The notes under the pieces were generated by a model that worked only from the letters and a program-made list of their open reading frames with translations, had not been told where the DNA came from and did no database searches. Both the position numbers and the translations under genes were made by a program. 64,000 nucleotides of DNA, from contig OW203985.1 of assembly GCA_934047225.1 (NCBI GenBank), forward strand, positions 10,123,501 through 10,187,500. The letters are read 5' to 3'. Origin of the DNA: Ypsolopha sequella (lineage: Eukaryota; Arthropoda; Insecta; Lepidoptera; Ypsolophidae). How positions within the stretch are numbered: the stretch's first letter is position 1; each line of letters opens with the position of its first letter. This document shows positions 10,927 through 21,640 of the stretch, in pieces.

Positions 10927-11177
10927 ACTGTGCCTAGGGCCAGTGTTTTGTTTACGATGTTCAAAAGGCGGAGGTAAGCATGTATTTATATATGTAACCT
11001 TATTAGTATGTAGTATATAGGATGGGATTTGGTCGGCCGCCTGGATTCGTGCTAGGGGCTCGGTTGGTGATTATTGAACCTTGTTCCTGGTCCCTGGCCG
11101 GGTCTCCGGTGTGGGTTCGGGCGGTTGATTGGATTTTACCTTGTATAATATATATTTTGCCTATAATTTTAATCGTA
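10927..11177. other. Intergenic, no gene seen
   Basis: Short GC-richer run at 11030-11130; nothing recognised. Confidence 0.35.
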
Positions 11178-11179
11178 TA

Positions 11180-11445
11180 TACAAGGTGACTTCTTGATCA
11201 TCGTCCAAATTCATACTGGAGTCTTGATAAGTGATCAGTATCTTGGATCAGTAACAATTTTTGTGAAATTCGTAAAATGAAATTTTGGCTTCCCATAGAA
11301 ATTCAGTTCCAGTCCCGAGTGAATCACTATGGGGAGTCGAAATTTCATTTTACGAATTTCACCAAAATTGTTATTGATCCATGATACTGATCACTTACCA
11401 AGCCACCAGTATGAATTTGGACGATGATCAAAAAGTCACCTTGTA
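11180..11445. mobile_element. Foldback MITE family A, copy 2
   Basis: 266 bp, the same length as the copy at 1855-2120. It begins TACAAGGTGACTTCTTGATC and ends GTCACCTTGTA with TA on each side. The central inversion point lies near ATTCAGTTCCAGTCCCGAGT. The two copies are inverted relative to each other in the centre, as expected of near-palindromes. Confidence 0.85.
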
Positions 11446-11760
11446 TATTTCTACATAAATTAAATAAACCTTTAATCTAGTTCATGTACATTTATTATTT
11501 TATTACATATATTTTTTTTATAAGAATAAATTTTGACTTGTGAAACGTGTATTTTAGTATATACCTACTTTGCAAAATAAACTATTTGAATTTTGAATAC
11601 AAATACAAATTGAACCACATGTAGTGTTTATGGACAGCCGAAATGTGACTGCAAAGGCACGATTGTCGGTTCATAATGGAGTGTTCGCTCCTACACATAT
11701 GTATAGTAGTGAATGTTGGGTATGGCAAGATAAACATCAAATTAGAGTAATGTTGATAGT

Positions 11761-11920
11761 GGTATCGATTCGGCATAACACGTCTTAACTTATTTGACAG
11801 GACTAACCTTATTTTAAGCGTCCTGTCTTTTTCTTTCTTTATCGAAAAGACAAGGACAGAAGCTTAAATTTAGTTAAGTCCTTTCAAATAAGTTAAGATG
11901 TGCTTCGCCGAATCGGTACC
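11761..11920. mobile_element. Foldback MITE family C, copy 1
   Basis: 160 bp with arms GGTATCGATTCGGC...CTTAACTTATTTGACAGG and the inverted counterpart ending CCGAATCGGTACC. The centre carries GCGTCCTGTCTTT. Related copies are at 16988-17143, 36626-36728 (truncated) and 38703-38862. No coding capacity. The target duplication is not clear. Confidence 0.75.
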
Positions 11921-12259
11921 ATTATCGACATAAAAGATCGTTGCGGCCTGAAAGAAGACGTAGGGACTAGAACAGAAAAAGGAATGCTTCGGTTGTTTGT
12001 ACATGTAGAGAGGATGAATGAAAGTAGAGTGACGAAAGAAATTTATGGTGCGCAAGTGGAAAGGAAGAAGGTACAGCTCGGCCAGGCCGCCCTAGAAGGA
12101 CGTATGCTGACCAAATTGATGACATAATGATGCAATGTCAAACGTACCCGGAATAGCCGAGCTTGTGTGACTAGATTGATGGATGTGGAAGAGGTGTGTC
12201 AGGATCGTAGCATATGGAAATCTGTAGTCTCTACCTACCCCCCTGGGAGACAGGCGTGA
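11921..12259 (+). pseudogene. RTE-type LINE, 3' fragment of the reverse transcriptase ORF
   Basis: Blocks in shifting frames read CGLKEDVGTRTEKGMLRLFV, then HVERMNESRVTKEIYGAQVE, and finally DVEEVCQDRSIWKSVVS TYPPGRQA with a TGA stop at 12257-12259. This is the C-terminal part of the RTE-like RT ORF common in Lepidoptera, followed by a GTATGTATGTA-type tail. Frameshifts lie between the GAQVE block and the end, where the conserved glycine/arginine-rich stretch is garbled. The fragment begins exactly where the foldback element at 11761-11920 ends. Confidence 0.75.
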
Positions 12260-12337
12260 GTATAAGTGTGTATGTATGTATTAAAGTATTAGCACTCACG
12301 CAAATAAAAAAATAAAAAGCAAATAAGATTTACTAGG

Positions 12338-12656
12338 TAAAAGCTTCGACCAAAATAAAATAAATGGACGGGCCATAGCGTACAGATTTTTGAAGTCTGT
12401 AAAGTGAGCGCCGGCTCTCACTTCATCTCTGTCTCTGTCTGTTAGAAGAGTGACACGTACGCTTATTATTACATTGCCATCCAAATAACTGACGAAAAAA
12501 TACCTTCTTGTGCATTTACAAAGTGCAAAAAGCAAAATAAACATAAAAATAAAAATTAGGTATTGAAGTATATATCCAATTGCTTAGACTCGTTATGAGT
12601 GAGGAAACTGTAAAGACAAGGCCCGTCCATTCATTTTATTTTGGTCGAAGGGTAAA
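12338..12656. mobile_element. Short TIR element (MITE), unclassified
   Basis: CGACCAAAATAAAATAAATG at 12347 is matched inverted at 12619-12647, extending to GGACGGGCC on the inner side and to a TTTACC/GGTAAA-like edge outside. About 320 bp overall, non-coding. No confident target duplication. Confidence 0.6.
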
Positions 12657-13084
12657 AGCTCGTATATTCCTGATAATAAACCCTGTCACACCTGCACTGG
12701 CCAAATACATCATCTGTGAAAATTTCAACTGTTTACGGTTCTACATCATCATCATCATTTTATTAATTCACAAACAATATAAATTTTATTTGAATAAAAT
12801 TACTAAAACTAAAACCTTAATGCTAGCTAAAATTAAAAAGAACACAAATAAATTATTGTCAATAGTTAACATTATGGTAATACAATTTTAAAATATATAT
12901 TATGTCAGACAATTTATAAAGTTAAACAAGTCAAAAAAGAAAAAAAAATCAAGTCTGCCTACAAGTCATTGTTTTAATAAAAACTGCTTCAATTCCATTT
13001 TAAATTTATTATGACTTGTTATACTTTTTAGCTCTGTGGGCAGCTTATTAAATAAAGCAATCGACTGGTGTCTCGCACCATGTT
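12657..13084. other. AT-rich intergenic
   Basis: An ATCATCATCATCATTTTATT run near 12746 and long A/T stretches resemble a degraded LINE 3' region. A 103-codon plus-strand ORF (12580-12891) is low-complexity Ile/Lys/Asn and unrecognised. Confidence 0.35.
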
Positions 13085-13195
13085 TAACTATTCATATATA
13101 ACTGTTCATGAGATACAGCCTGGTGACAGACGGACAGCGGAGTCCTAGTAATAGGGTCCCGTTGGTTACCCTTTGGGTACGGAACCCTAAAAACA
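13085..13195 (+). repeat. Dispersed LINE-like 3' tail
   Basis: Carries the phrase GACAGACGGACAGCGGAGTC, then AATAGGGTCCCGTTGG and TTTGGGTACGGAACCCTAAA. The same tail motif ends fragments near 15830, 17680, 49990 and 50150. I know it from many lepidopteran loci. Confidence 0.6.
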
Positions 13196-13378
13196 TACTT
13201 AATATTTACTATGTATCATAAATGTACAGCCTTCTACTTGGCTAGGTCTTGTATATTACGTTAAATTTAGTCCATAGAGTAATAATAATAAATAACAAAA
13301 TGCGCAAATTGTATTTCAGACATTGTACAAATCACATCTTTAAAATTATCTACCATTCATTATGCCTAGCCATTAGCG

Positions 13379-13613
13379 CAGTGACGTATTCTCCATAGGG
13401 TCATTCGGGCGATCGCCCGGAGCGGCCCTGTCCCAAGGGGCGGCCCTTCCGTTTCGTAATTTAGAATCTTTAGAAATTTTAACAAACTCACTTTAAAAAA
13501 ATACGTATTTGGCGGCTCCCCCGTACGCACTCCCTTTTTTCCCTCGCCAGTTGGTTAAGGGGGGCGGCCCAATCGTATTCGCCCGGGGCGTAAAAAACCA
13601 AAATACGTCTCTG
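13379..13613. mobile_element. hAT-type MITE with 8-bp target duplication
   Basis: 235 bp. Termini are CAGTGACGTATT at the left and the inverse of CAGAGACGTATT at the right. It is flanked by perfect 8-bp repeats CATTAGCG at 13371-13378 and 13614-13621. CAG-starting short TIRs with 8-bp duplications are the hallmark of hAT elements. No ORF, so non-autonomous. Confidence 0.88.
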
Positions 13614-13621
13614 CATTAGCG

Positions 13622-14800
13622 CCAGTTCACAAGTAAAAACGACGAGTTATCTATCAGCTAATGAATGAGTTGTACGACAAAACAATGCTATCAGCAGTGT
13701 AACATGACCGTTCTTCCTGCCCATTTCCCGTGTCTAGTGATACTCGATATCCGATGCATGCGCTGGCGAATGACACGACATACCTACACAATATATGTTT
13801 ACGCTACTGACTAATGAGCTAATGAGCAGTTGGTTCAGTAGGTACTTGTGTAAAGTTCACGATATTAGATTTCGGTATGATTTTTGCTAAACTAAACCGA
13901 AGTTTTTGAGATCTGGCTAAATACTTCAATGTACCAGCTAGTAGATCAAACTCTGTGGCAACTGGCAACCTGCGGGCCTATACTTACCGTATTTTATGCA
14001 GCTCGTATGTCTCAGAACTCGTATGCAGCAACGCCAACGACAATGATATGCCAGCCTGGAATCGCTGTTTTGTAATGGGGCTACCTTACGTTCAGCCGGA
14101 TTGTTATTGCGTTACGTTCAACAATCCGGCTACCCATGCGACGACGTTTAGATGTAATTTTGAAAAATTTTCAATTGAAAGTCAAAATTAGGTGCAATGA
14201 TGAGCGAAGCGAGGAGGAGCGTGTTAGGTTTACATGTAAGATAAAACAAGGAGACGAGCTAAGCGGAGCGGAGCGGGGCGATGTCCCTAGTTTTAACAAA
14301 ATTAACAATCCAACATATAATTTGACGCTGTTTTACAAAACCGTTGTGCCCGTTTGTATGTGGGCGCCACGTTACTAAGCAGCTTTGACGAACGCGAAGT
14401 GCTCATACAATGCGGCGTGCTTTATTTCAGCCGAATTGAAATCCAGCTGAACGTGAGGTAGCCGCAACAGTGACGTTTGTCAATCCGGCGCGTCTACTTG
14501 TAATACGGCGTGTTAAACGACATGGCTGATATACCAAGTTTCGCCTACGAAAATTACATGTTTGACGTTGATTAGCGCTTCACACAATAGCTGTAAACAG
14601 AAGCAGACACAGAAACAGAACAGAAGGCGAACTTGAAGTTAGTCAAAGATGACGTTTTGTCTAAGAATGCAAATGCGCGTTCTCGGAACTTCGGTGAGGA
14701 AGGTGCGGAGGGGCCAATGTTAGTTTTATTTATGTGACGACCGACGCGACGCCGACGGTGTAAATGTTGTAATAAACAGTCCGAATTGTGAACCTCTTTC
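13622..14800. other. Intergenic with dispersed-repeat pieces
   Basis: GCTACCTTACGTTCAGCCGG near 14080 has an inverted, diverged partner at 14438-14462. Within this, GAGCGAAGCGAGGAGGAGCG followed by TGTTAGGTTTACA (14201-14237) recurs inverted at 34765-34800. It is therefore part of a foldback-related family, but boundaries are unclear. Confidence 0.45.
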
Positions 14801-15240
14801 GTTACGACCATAGAGTACGACTTCGATTTTCGAATTTAGGGCTATTGCGCAGGAGTCGGAGGCGAAGCAACATCGGCGGGAGGTTGTCGGCGCCCACGCA
14901 CCGTGAAAGTTCTGAGCTCGTTGCCACATCGGGCCCACGCCGGCTCGCCGCCCACCGCCACCCAAACCTGGCAGACCTGGAAACACCACCTAACAACCTC
15001 GTAAAACATGTGTTAACTCGGAATTTATACAAGCCTTCGGGACATTGTTTGAAAGGAAGTAATACTTGAATGCTTCAGACAACGTTGGGTCTGTTTCTAT
15101 CTGTAAATCATTGTCAAGTAAGCAATTAAGCCACTGGTCAGTACGAGTTCCCATGTAATAGCTTGTAATGAAGTGGACTAGTATATGAGAGTCCGTTACT
15201 ACTAAACTCGAGTAGCTGTCGTCCACGTGCGCGGGCTAAG
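14801..15240. other. GC-richer intergenic stretch, no gene assigned
   Basis: Overlapping ORFs of 76-93 codons occur on both strands at 14788-15069, rich in Arg and Ala. No domain is recognised and frames overlap on both strands, so I do not call a gene. Confidence 0.3.
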
Positions 15241-15244
15241 GGGC

Positions 15245-15260
15245 GGGGGGGGGGGGGGGG
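15245..15260 (+). repeat. Homopolymer G16
   Basis: Sixteen consecutive G residues directly after GGGC. Long G runs are rare and prone to length error. Confidence 0.9.
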
Positions 15261-15600
15261 CAAGAAGACATGACCCCCTTGAATGGTGAGTGAGTTAGTA
15301 AAACCGGTCAAGTTGCGAGTAGGACTTGGCCCCGAGGGTTAAATTCCGTATCCTTTAAATAGGTTGATATACCACTTAAATAACTTCAACAGAAATTACA
15401 ACGTAAACTTAAAAACTATATTATAAATCGGCGTTTTCCGTATTTGTTGTTTCAATAAAGCAAATGGTACATAACATAATTTACAGAAATTACAAATTCC
15501 CAACTACTTTGGAATGTATATTGAAAAAAATTATACTCTACTCAATGAGCTCTAGCTAGACAATGACACCCTACATGCTAGGGTAAGAAAATAACTTTTT
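15261..15600. other. Intergenic, no gene seen
   Basis: CCGGTCAAGTTGCGAGTAGG near 15304 resembles the GGCCAAGTGCGAGTC signature of the dispersed LINE-like family; the rest is featureless. Confidence 0.35.
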
Positions 15601-15835
15601 TTTTCGCCTCCATTTTCATTCATACATTTTCATGTATGTGACACCCCGTCAAAAATAAATTAATTACATTTTTAATTCAATATTCAGTTTTGGGTCAACA
15701 TTTTACACAACATGTCAAAATTTCTATCTATCTATCTATAAAATTTATCTCATTCCGTCTAAGAACTAGAGACCCGTGATATTCAGACGGACAGATAAAC
15801 AGGTTTTGCCTTTTGGGTACGGAACGCTAAAAATT
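15601..15835 (+). repeat. Dispersed LINE-like 3' fragment with TATC repeats
   Basis: Includes a short TATC microsatellite (15726-15738), then CAGACGGACAGATAAACAGG and TTTTGGGTACGGAACGCTAA. Same tail family as 13085-13195, one substitution off the consensus ending. Confidence 0.55.
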
Positions 15836-16534
15836 AGTAAAGTATAGTGAAAATGGTTGACCCATTTTAAAATTAATTTTGAACAAATAAGGAATACTTA
15901 CGTAGTTTATGAAACTGGTACATAAAGAAGTTATTAAAACTCGCGTGTGTTTTTAATAGTATCACACAAGTGTTTTAATACCTGGTTATGTGCAGTTTCA
16001 TACAGTACTATATTAGTATCTAAACTCATGCAATATCTATTTTCATAATCTTGGTAAAAGGTTGCCTGGTAGATATTGCTATTAGCAATAAGTGCCGCCT
16101 TTATACAATATAAAAGTTTTTAAGTGTCATGTTTTTATGTATTTTGTAAATGTACTTAAGTGTAATAAATAAAATAAATATTGTAAGCTTATTTTGATTT
16201 TTCTGGTAAAAGATTGCTCGTCATTTTCTCAGCTGTTACCCAAATGTCAGGTCACAGGTAATGTCAAATTAGTCAAATTATCAATCAATGTCAAATTCAT
16301 CAGTATTATTGCTGTGAGCCATTTTAGAGCAAAGTAAAACTTTTGACCCCCAAAAACCCAGAAAATAATACATTTTCCTGTAAACTAAGGCGCCAAAAAC
16401 GTACAATCCACCGCGCATGCGCCTAGCACGCTGAAAACGACCAAAAATGTATTTTACGATAAGAGTGTAGATAAAATAAAAGATTTTCAAAAAAAAAAAC
16501 TTGTTGTTCTAAATAAAAATATAATAAAAGCATT
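15836..16534. other. Intergenic, no gene seen
   Basis: AT-rich. A 69-codon minus-strand ORF at 16281-16490 has no recognised family. Confidence 0.35.
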
Positions 16535-16549
16535 CCCCCCCCCCCCCCC
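16535..16549 (+). repeat. Homopolymer C15
   Basis: Fifteen consecutive C residues, about 1.3 kb from the G16 run at 15245. Confidence 0.9.
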
Positions 16550-16826
16550 GTATATCATGGGCCCGCGTCTGATCGTCCATAACCATATTAGGTATTGACC
16601 AGTCGTACTAATTGTTGCAACGTTCTACAAATCTACACAATGATTTAAGTTACAGTTAAGTACTGCTATTAACTTTGAGTAATTGACTGGCCATAGTTTT
16701 AACGTAACATTAAAATAATAATAAATTATCAATAAATATTTTTCTGTATGTTATTATACCTGTATTATGTAGATATACAGTTGCCTGACATGACTTGCGT
16801 CGTCGCGGGACATTATTTTTCCACAT

Positions 16827-16866
16827 ATTTGACCACTTACCGAGTCTCCAATATGAATTTGGCTAT
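16827..16866. repeat. Relic of foldback family A
   Basis: GACCACTTACCGAGTCTCC followed by ATATGAATTTGG is a diverged version of the family A arm (GATCACTTATCAAGCCTCC, then GTATGAATTTGG). Only about 40 bases remain. Confidence 0.45.
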
Positions 16867-16987
16867 ATAAACAAATGTTATCTCATAATACAGAGTATGA
16901 CGCAACTTTTCAAATAAAAATCTCTAGTTTCGTTTCACTCTATTTTGTTTTTTTTTATGGTTTATACCACTATTTTAGTAATATATT

Positions 16988-17143
16988 GGTGTCGACTCGG
17001 CGCAACACAACTTATTTGACAGGACTAACCTTATTTTGAGCGTCCTGTCTTTGTCTTTTCAATACAGAAAGAAAAAGATAGCACGCCTAAATTAAGTTTA
17101 GTCCTGTCAATCAAGTTAAATCGCGTTTCACCGAATCGACACC
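16988..17143. mobile_element. Foldback MITE family C, copy 2
   Basis: 156 bp from GGTGTCGACTCGGCGC to CACCGAATCGACACC. Arms include TTGACAGGACTAACCTTATT and its inverse near GTTTAGTCCTGTCAA. Non-coding. Confidence 0.75.
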
Positions 17144-17369
17144 ACTGAACATATCACAACGACCGATATATTTGCATCTCGAACGCCCCCAACGACTTGT
17201 TCCTACCCTTTTACCTTTCGTATCAGCACAGTAGAGAAAAGTAACTTTTCTATACTGTGGTATCAGTGTATCACTCAACGTGTTTTATTTTTATTTTAAC
17301 TTGAACTTGATTTACATTTTTCAGTGCTAGCTTCCTTCTGTAACAGCCGTCAAAGGTCGACCATCTATC
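17144..17369. other. Intergenic, no gene seen
   Basis: A minor inverted pair AGAAAAGTAACTTTTCTATACT near 17234 is the only structure noticed. Confidence 0.3.
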
Positions 17370-17375
17370 CCTCAA

Positions 17376-17450
17376 AGTTGGTCGACGGTCAGCGGTACCA
17401 AAGTTGGTCAGCGGTACACGGTACCAAAGTTGGTCAGCGGTACACGGTTG
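17376..17450 (+). repeat. Short minisatellite, about 26-bp unit
   Basis: AAAGTTGGTCAGCGGTACAC followed by GGTACC repeats about 2.5 times, preceded by a degenerate unit GTTGGTCGACGGTCAGCGG. Non-coding. Confidence 0.7.
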
Positions 17451-17639
17451 CGTTAGAAGAGCTTTTACCCATAATTGCCATTTGAAGTCTATTATACGAT
17501 TCGTCCGGCTTTAGGTGACATTTGAAATCGTTAAAAATCATCGCGCGAAAATGTTCCCGACGCAGATCAATTTTTAAATGAGCACGATGTTTCTCATTTT
17601 ATGAAAGGTCAAAAGGTATGAAATGCTCAATGTTAGGGA

Positions 17640-17695
17640 TAAAGCTCCATCCTTAGGTCTCCGTTTTGCCCTTTGGGTACGGAACCCTAAATAAT
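17640..17695 (+). repeat. Dispersed LINE-like 3' tail
   Basis: GTTTTGCCCTTTGGGTACGG then AACCCTAAATAA; same signature as the tails at 13085-13195. Confidence 0.5.
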
Positions 17696-19050
17696 TACAA
17701 ACATTGGTGTATCTCAATAACTATTCGATTTACCAAAAATGGTTTCGTAACAAGATATGTTTTCCTTTAAAAATGGAGTAAAATAGGCTAAAAAATTGAA
17801 ATCGGGCCACTGGATATGGAGATACACTTAACCAAAAATCACGCAATTAAGCGGCCATTTTAAAATATGGAGACCAAACGAACATGATCTGGACCACGTG
17901 ACCAATTCTTTATATGACTGACGTAGGTGTTTAAACTGCAACCTTTTGATTAAAATTTAATTGATTGAACAGATTGAAGATGACGTAAAAAACATGAAGC
18001 GTAACAAAACAGCAGTAAGTATTTACGAGATATAATTCCAGGAAGACTTCAATGAATGGCAGAACAGTATAGTATTGATGAGTGGGAGCAGCCACGTAGG
18101 CTGGCGCCGATAATGAGGACAGTTTTTTTTATCAGAGTTGTGTCGTCGCATGACCCTGGCTGACCGACGACGACGCCGCGCCGGTTTGCAACGTTCGCCA
18201 ATTTGTACGAGATATCGCCACGGCCACGCCTGATAAACTCTATCCACTCTGACGGGCTAGCATTGAATGAAAAATACAATTTGTCACACTTCACATGATT
18301 TATGTGAAATAATATAATTTACTAGCGTTTTGCCGACAGCTCCGCCCGCGCTGATTTGATTACAAATTTAATATCTGTAAATATATCACAAAATAGTTTC
18401 TAAACGTATGGGTGCCTGCGGTGTAGAAAGAAACCACCCGAACTTATACCACAGAATAAATAAAATACTACGCTTATACCACACACACCCTTGTTGAAAC
18501 TCTATTGCACTATGGCCGAAATAGTGAAATTGTTAAACAGAAACATTTTGTAAATATATATTTTTTGGGATTTCTATCGTGTATTATGTCGCAGGTAAAT
18601 TGTCAGTCTTATTAGTATTCCTGTGTCAGACATTGCGGGCTTATTTAGCTTACGACTTCACCACATACACTTTAATACAAGACCCAACATTCTCAACTTC
18701 TCAAGTTTCATTTGTATCATATAATCGCTAGCAAGTTGGCCGTCCATATCTATATTCAGATAAATGAGTGTTTATTTGTAAAAGTGGCTGGCAGTCGGGC
18801 CCGTGGGACGCCGATAACACTTTAGCGGGCGTCGATTGGGCTACTGGATATTGACAATTTAAATTCCAGCGGTTCCAAAATTTACTGATATGAAGCATCA
18901 TTGTTACACTGTTCAGGTTTCAGATTACGGACGATCAAGTAAGATGCAGAGCAGGTAGAATTGCAAAGTCCTAATTCATAGCGAGGAGTAGGTATTTTGT
19001 TAGAATTTTAGATTGTGGTTTTTCGAAAATGGGATTTGTCAAGGAAGACA
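17696..19050. other. Intergenic, no gene seen
   Basis: TTTACTAGCGTTTTGCCGAC at 18319, with CTCCGCCCGCG after it, resembles the lepidopteran repeat end ACTAGCTTTTGCCCGC seen again at 50963. A small GC-richer run lies at 18150-18240. No gene is supported. Confidence 0.35.
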
Positions 19051-19055
19051 TGCTC

Positions 19056-19200
19056 TTTATATTACACATATGTAGACACTCTCCCAGAGGAAGAATTGTA
19101 GCCGTGGACGCAGACTACAAATCTCTATCTGCTACTGATTTGTCCATACTGACACACCTCTTTCCTCTTCTCCCATGTCTCTCAATTCTTCATGATCTTC
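19056..19200 (-). repeat. Possible divergent RTE-type LINE 3' fragment
   Basis: Read on the minus strand, AGAGGTGTGTCAGTATGG, then GATTTGTAGTCTGCGTCC and TTCCTCTGGGAGAG align in order with the 3' end of the RTE fragments at 1763 and 11921. The reading frame is broken and similarity is modest. Confidence 0.35.
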
Positions 19201-19344
19201 GCGGTCATCTTTCTATACGGTTGATTTATACTTCGGTATTTCGCCAATTTGGTCATCGGGCTCCATCTTATACACATACGTAAGTTTCTATATAATCTAT
19301 ATCTTTATCAATCATTCAGAATCTAAAACAAACATTACATTACA

Positions 19345-20040
19345 GTAGCCGTCAATAGAAATTGTGGACTATGTAAACAAAGCGCCATGTTGTCTTTGTC
19401 TATGAATAGGTGAACTACCTAGAGATGGGCAAGTAAGTGATTAAAATATGTTAGGTGCTTAATTAGTTTTCTTTATTTGATTCATCGCTAAAATATTCTG
19501 ATGAATCGCTAGTCAAATCGCCCACGTTAATTACAAATGGTTTTGTCACAGCGTCGTTGGCCGTATCTATTATCCCATCCAGTTCTTTAATTTTTTCTTC
19601 TACTTTTAGGACATGAGCTACACATTTTAGAGCAACGCTGGAAGATCACACAGCTCTCGATAGAATCACACACACGTTTATGTCAAAGATTATGAAGTAA
19701 CGCTGTTAAAAAAAAATGACGGAATAAAATAACATCACGAATAAAATAGGTTAATATTCAAATAGATTCGTACATCACCAATTTTCAAAGACAATACAGA
19801 TTCGATGAGAAAAAAATATGACAGCAATCTCGACGCAGTACAGAATTGACTGTTGATTCTATGATTTTCCGTAATTAACTGGTGATTATTGAATATTTCA
19901 TGATGAAATACAGTGAATGACTGGTAAGACTTGATGCTTCATGATTTGGAATAATGTTCAATGAGACTCCGTGACAGAACCTTGAGAAAAATTGACAAAA
20001 CGGTTTGTTTACATAGTCCACAATTTCTATTGACGGCGAC
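19345..20040. mobile_element. 0.7-kb non-autonomous TIR element
   Basis: GCCGTCAATAGAAATTGTGG at 19349, extending through ACTATGTAAACAAA, is matched inverted and without mismatch over more than 30 bp at 20004-20036. The enclosed roughly 620 bp has no coding capacity. The flanks read TTAC-A and TTAC-C, hinting at a 3-4 bp duplication. No superfamily assigned. Confidence 0.75.
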
Positions 20041-20071
20041 TTTACCTAGTTACTTACCGTTAGTACCTACC

Positions 20072-20780
20072 AATGGCGTGCACAGAACTTTTTGCTGGAA
20101 AAGCAAGCAATTGGTCAAGAACAACAATAAAAAAAATATGAAAAAATTTAAATATCACTTTGAAAAAAAAAAGTTTGTATAGGAAATTTTCACTCTAGGG
20201 TAGACATTGTCTACCCTGGCTGGCGTGATACAATTTTTTTTTTTTCAAAGTGATTTTTAAATAATAAAGCAAGCAATTGGTCAAGAACAACAAAAAAAAA
20301 ATATGAAAAAATTTAAATATCACTTTGAAAAAAAAAAGTTTGTATAGGAAATTTTCACTCTAGGGTAGACATTGTCTACCCTGGCGACTCAGTGGCGTGC
20401 ACAGAACTTTTTTACGGAAAATCAATCAGAAGGTCAAGTACGACAATAAAAAAAATATGAAAAAGTTTAAATAACACTTCGAAAAAAAAAAGTTTGTATG
20501 AAAATGTTTACTGTAGGGTAGGCATTGCCTACAAACTTAAACTTAAACTGGCGTCATACAAACTTTTTTTTTCAAAGTGTTATTTAAATTTTTTCATATT
20601 TTTTTTATTGTCGTACTTGACCTTCTGATTGCTTTTCCGGAAAAAAGTTCTGTGCACACCACTGCCTGGCGTCATACAATATTTTTTTTTTCAAAGTGAT
20701 ATTTAAATTTTTTCATATTTTTTTTTTGTTGTTCTTGACCAATTGCTTGCTTTTCCAGCAAAAAGTTCTGTGCACGCCAT
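20072..20780. mobile_element. Outer foldback element of a nested cluster
   Basis: GGCGTGCACAGAACTTTTTG at 20075 and the exact inverse ending near 20778 close a structure whose arms also match through GCTGGAAAAGCAAGCAATTG. Inside, the left arm is partly duplicated in tandem (about 20074-20220 and 20264-20388), each part ending in a 9-bp hairpin AGGGTAGAC/GTCTACCCT. A second, related foldback occupies the centre. Non-coding; strings of A and T are prominent. Confidence 0.75.
20390..20664. mobile_element. Inner foldback element
   Basis: 275 bp from CAGTGGCGTGCACAGAAC to the inverse ending CCACTG. Its arms share AGAAGGTCAAGTACGAC and are related to but distinct from the outer arms. CCTGGCG lies within three bases of the left end and directly at the right end, suggesting a target duplication with later change. 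Confidence 0.7.
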
Positions 20781-20863
20781 GATTCAGGATCTATAAATTC
20801 GCTCAAGCCAGTAAGTAGTAGGCTACTACTTACTGGCATGAGCGAATTTATAGATCCTGAATC
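20781..20863. repeat. Near-perfect palindrome, 41-bp arms, 1-bp centre
   Basis: Left arm 20781-20821 starts GATTCAGGATCTATAAATTC, and right arm 20823-20863 is its reverse complement with a single mismatch (A/T in CTCAAGCC versus its partner). The centre is one G at 20822. It abuts the right end of the nested foldback cluster. It would form a cruciform or a long RNA hairpin. Confidence 0.9.
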
Positions 20864-21389
20864 CCAAACTCCCCTCTTCCTCTCCCCGTAGAAGTATACA
20901 CCACAGAACATTTACTATTTAAATGTTCTGAGGTATACACTCATGGGTTACTTTACAGCCCAAACCGGGAAGTAGTATCCACCTGTATCTATAGTAGAAC
21001 CTGCTTAGCGTTTCATATTTGTGATTGGAGCTGACGTCATAAGTATGGGCAACAGCGGAAGCCGCTTCCCTGGCCTGGCATCCGCCATCTTTTATTTATA
21101 GACGATTGATGGATGAAGCGAAACATCGCCGTATGAATGAATCGATTTATGGTTTTGTCCAGCGGACACTGTTTGACGTCAGGAATGTTAAATGGGAATG
21201 GAATAAATACCGATTGTTCCTAGAAAAACTTTTCTTCCATACCGATAATGTTACTTCGATTCCTTTGTTTTTTGTTATTAAATAACAAATGTACGAGTAC
21301 GTATCTAATTATGCCAATCCAATTGGTGATATAATTACTGAATGGTCATGTGAATAACAACCGGAATATAATAATTTGGTTAGGTGACT
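20864..21389. other. Intergenic, no gene seen
   Basis: No recognised element. Confidence 0.3.
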
Positions 21390-21640
21390 CGATTGATGAA
21401 TGTTGAGGAAGAAGTGTCGATGTCGTGGGTATCGCAGACTAAGATTTAGCCTGTGGGTCTACCGCGTAATTCTCATTTACATCAACATCAACTTGAGATT
21501 GAAATTTGTTGTGCGTGCGACGACGCCCGCCTAACATGCCATCTCTTTTGCACGCGTTGAATTTCGCATGCATTTGCTTGAAGTTGATACAAATGAGAAT
21601 TACGCGGTAGAGCCCCTGGTCCTTTTGGAGACAAGCGTGT
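21390..21640 (+). repeat. RTE-like 3' tail split by a small TIR insertion
   Basis: GATTGATGAATGTTGAGGAA before the insertion and CTTTTGGAGACAAGCGTG after it resemble the RTE 3' end (GATTGATGGATGTGGAAGAG ... CTGGGAGACAGGCGTG at 12174-12258). The interruption occupies 21459-21610. Confidence 0.5.
21459..21610. mobile_element. 152-bp foldback MITE
   Basis: Termini CTACCGCGTAATTCTCATTT and its exact inverse. The arms continue with diverged TCAACTTGAGATTGAAATT and GCCCGCCTAAC partners, giving roughly 75-bp arms. Target duplication unclear. Confidence 0.7.

Noticed and set aside
20072..20863. CRISPR-like or satellite array
   Set aside because: Repeats are inverted and nested rather than regularly spaced direct repeats, and the genome is eukaryotic.
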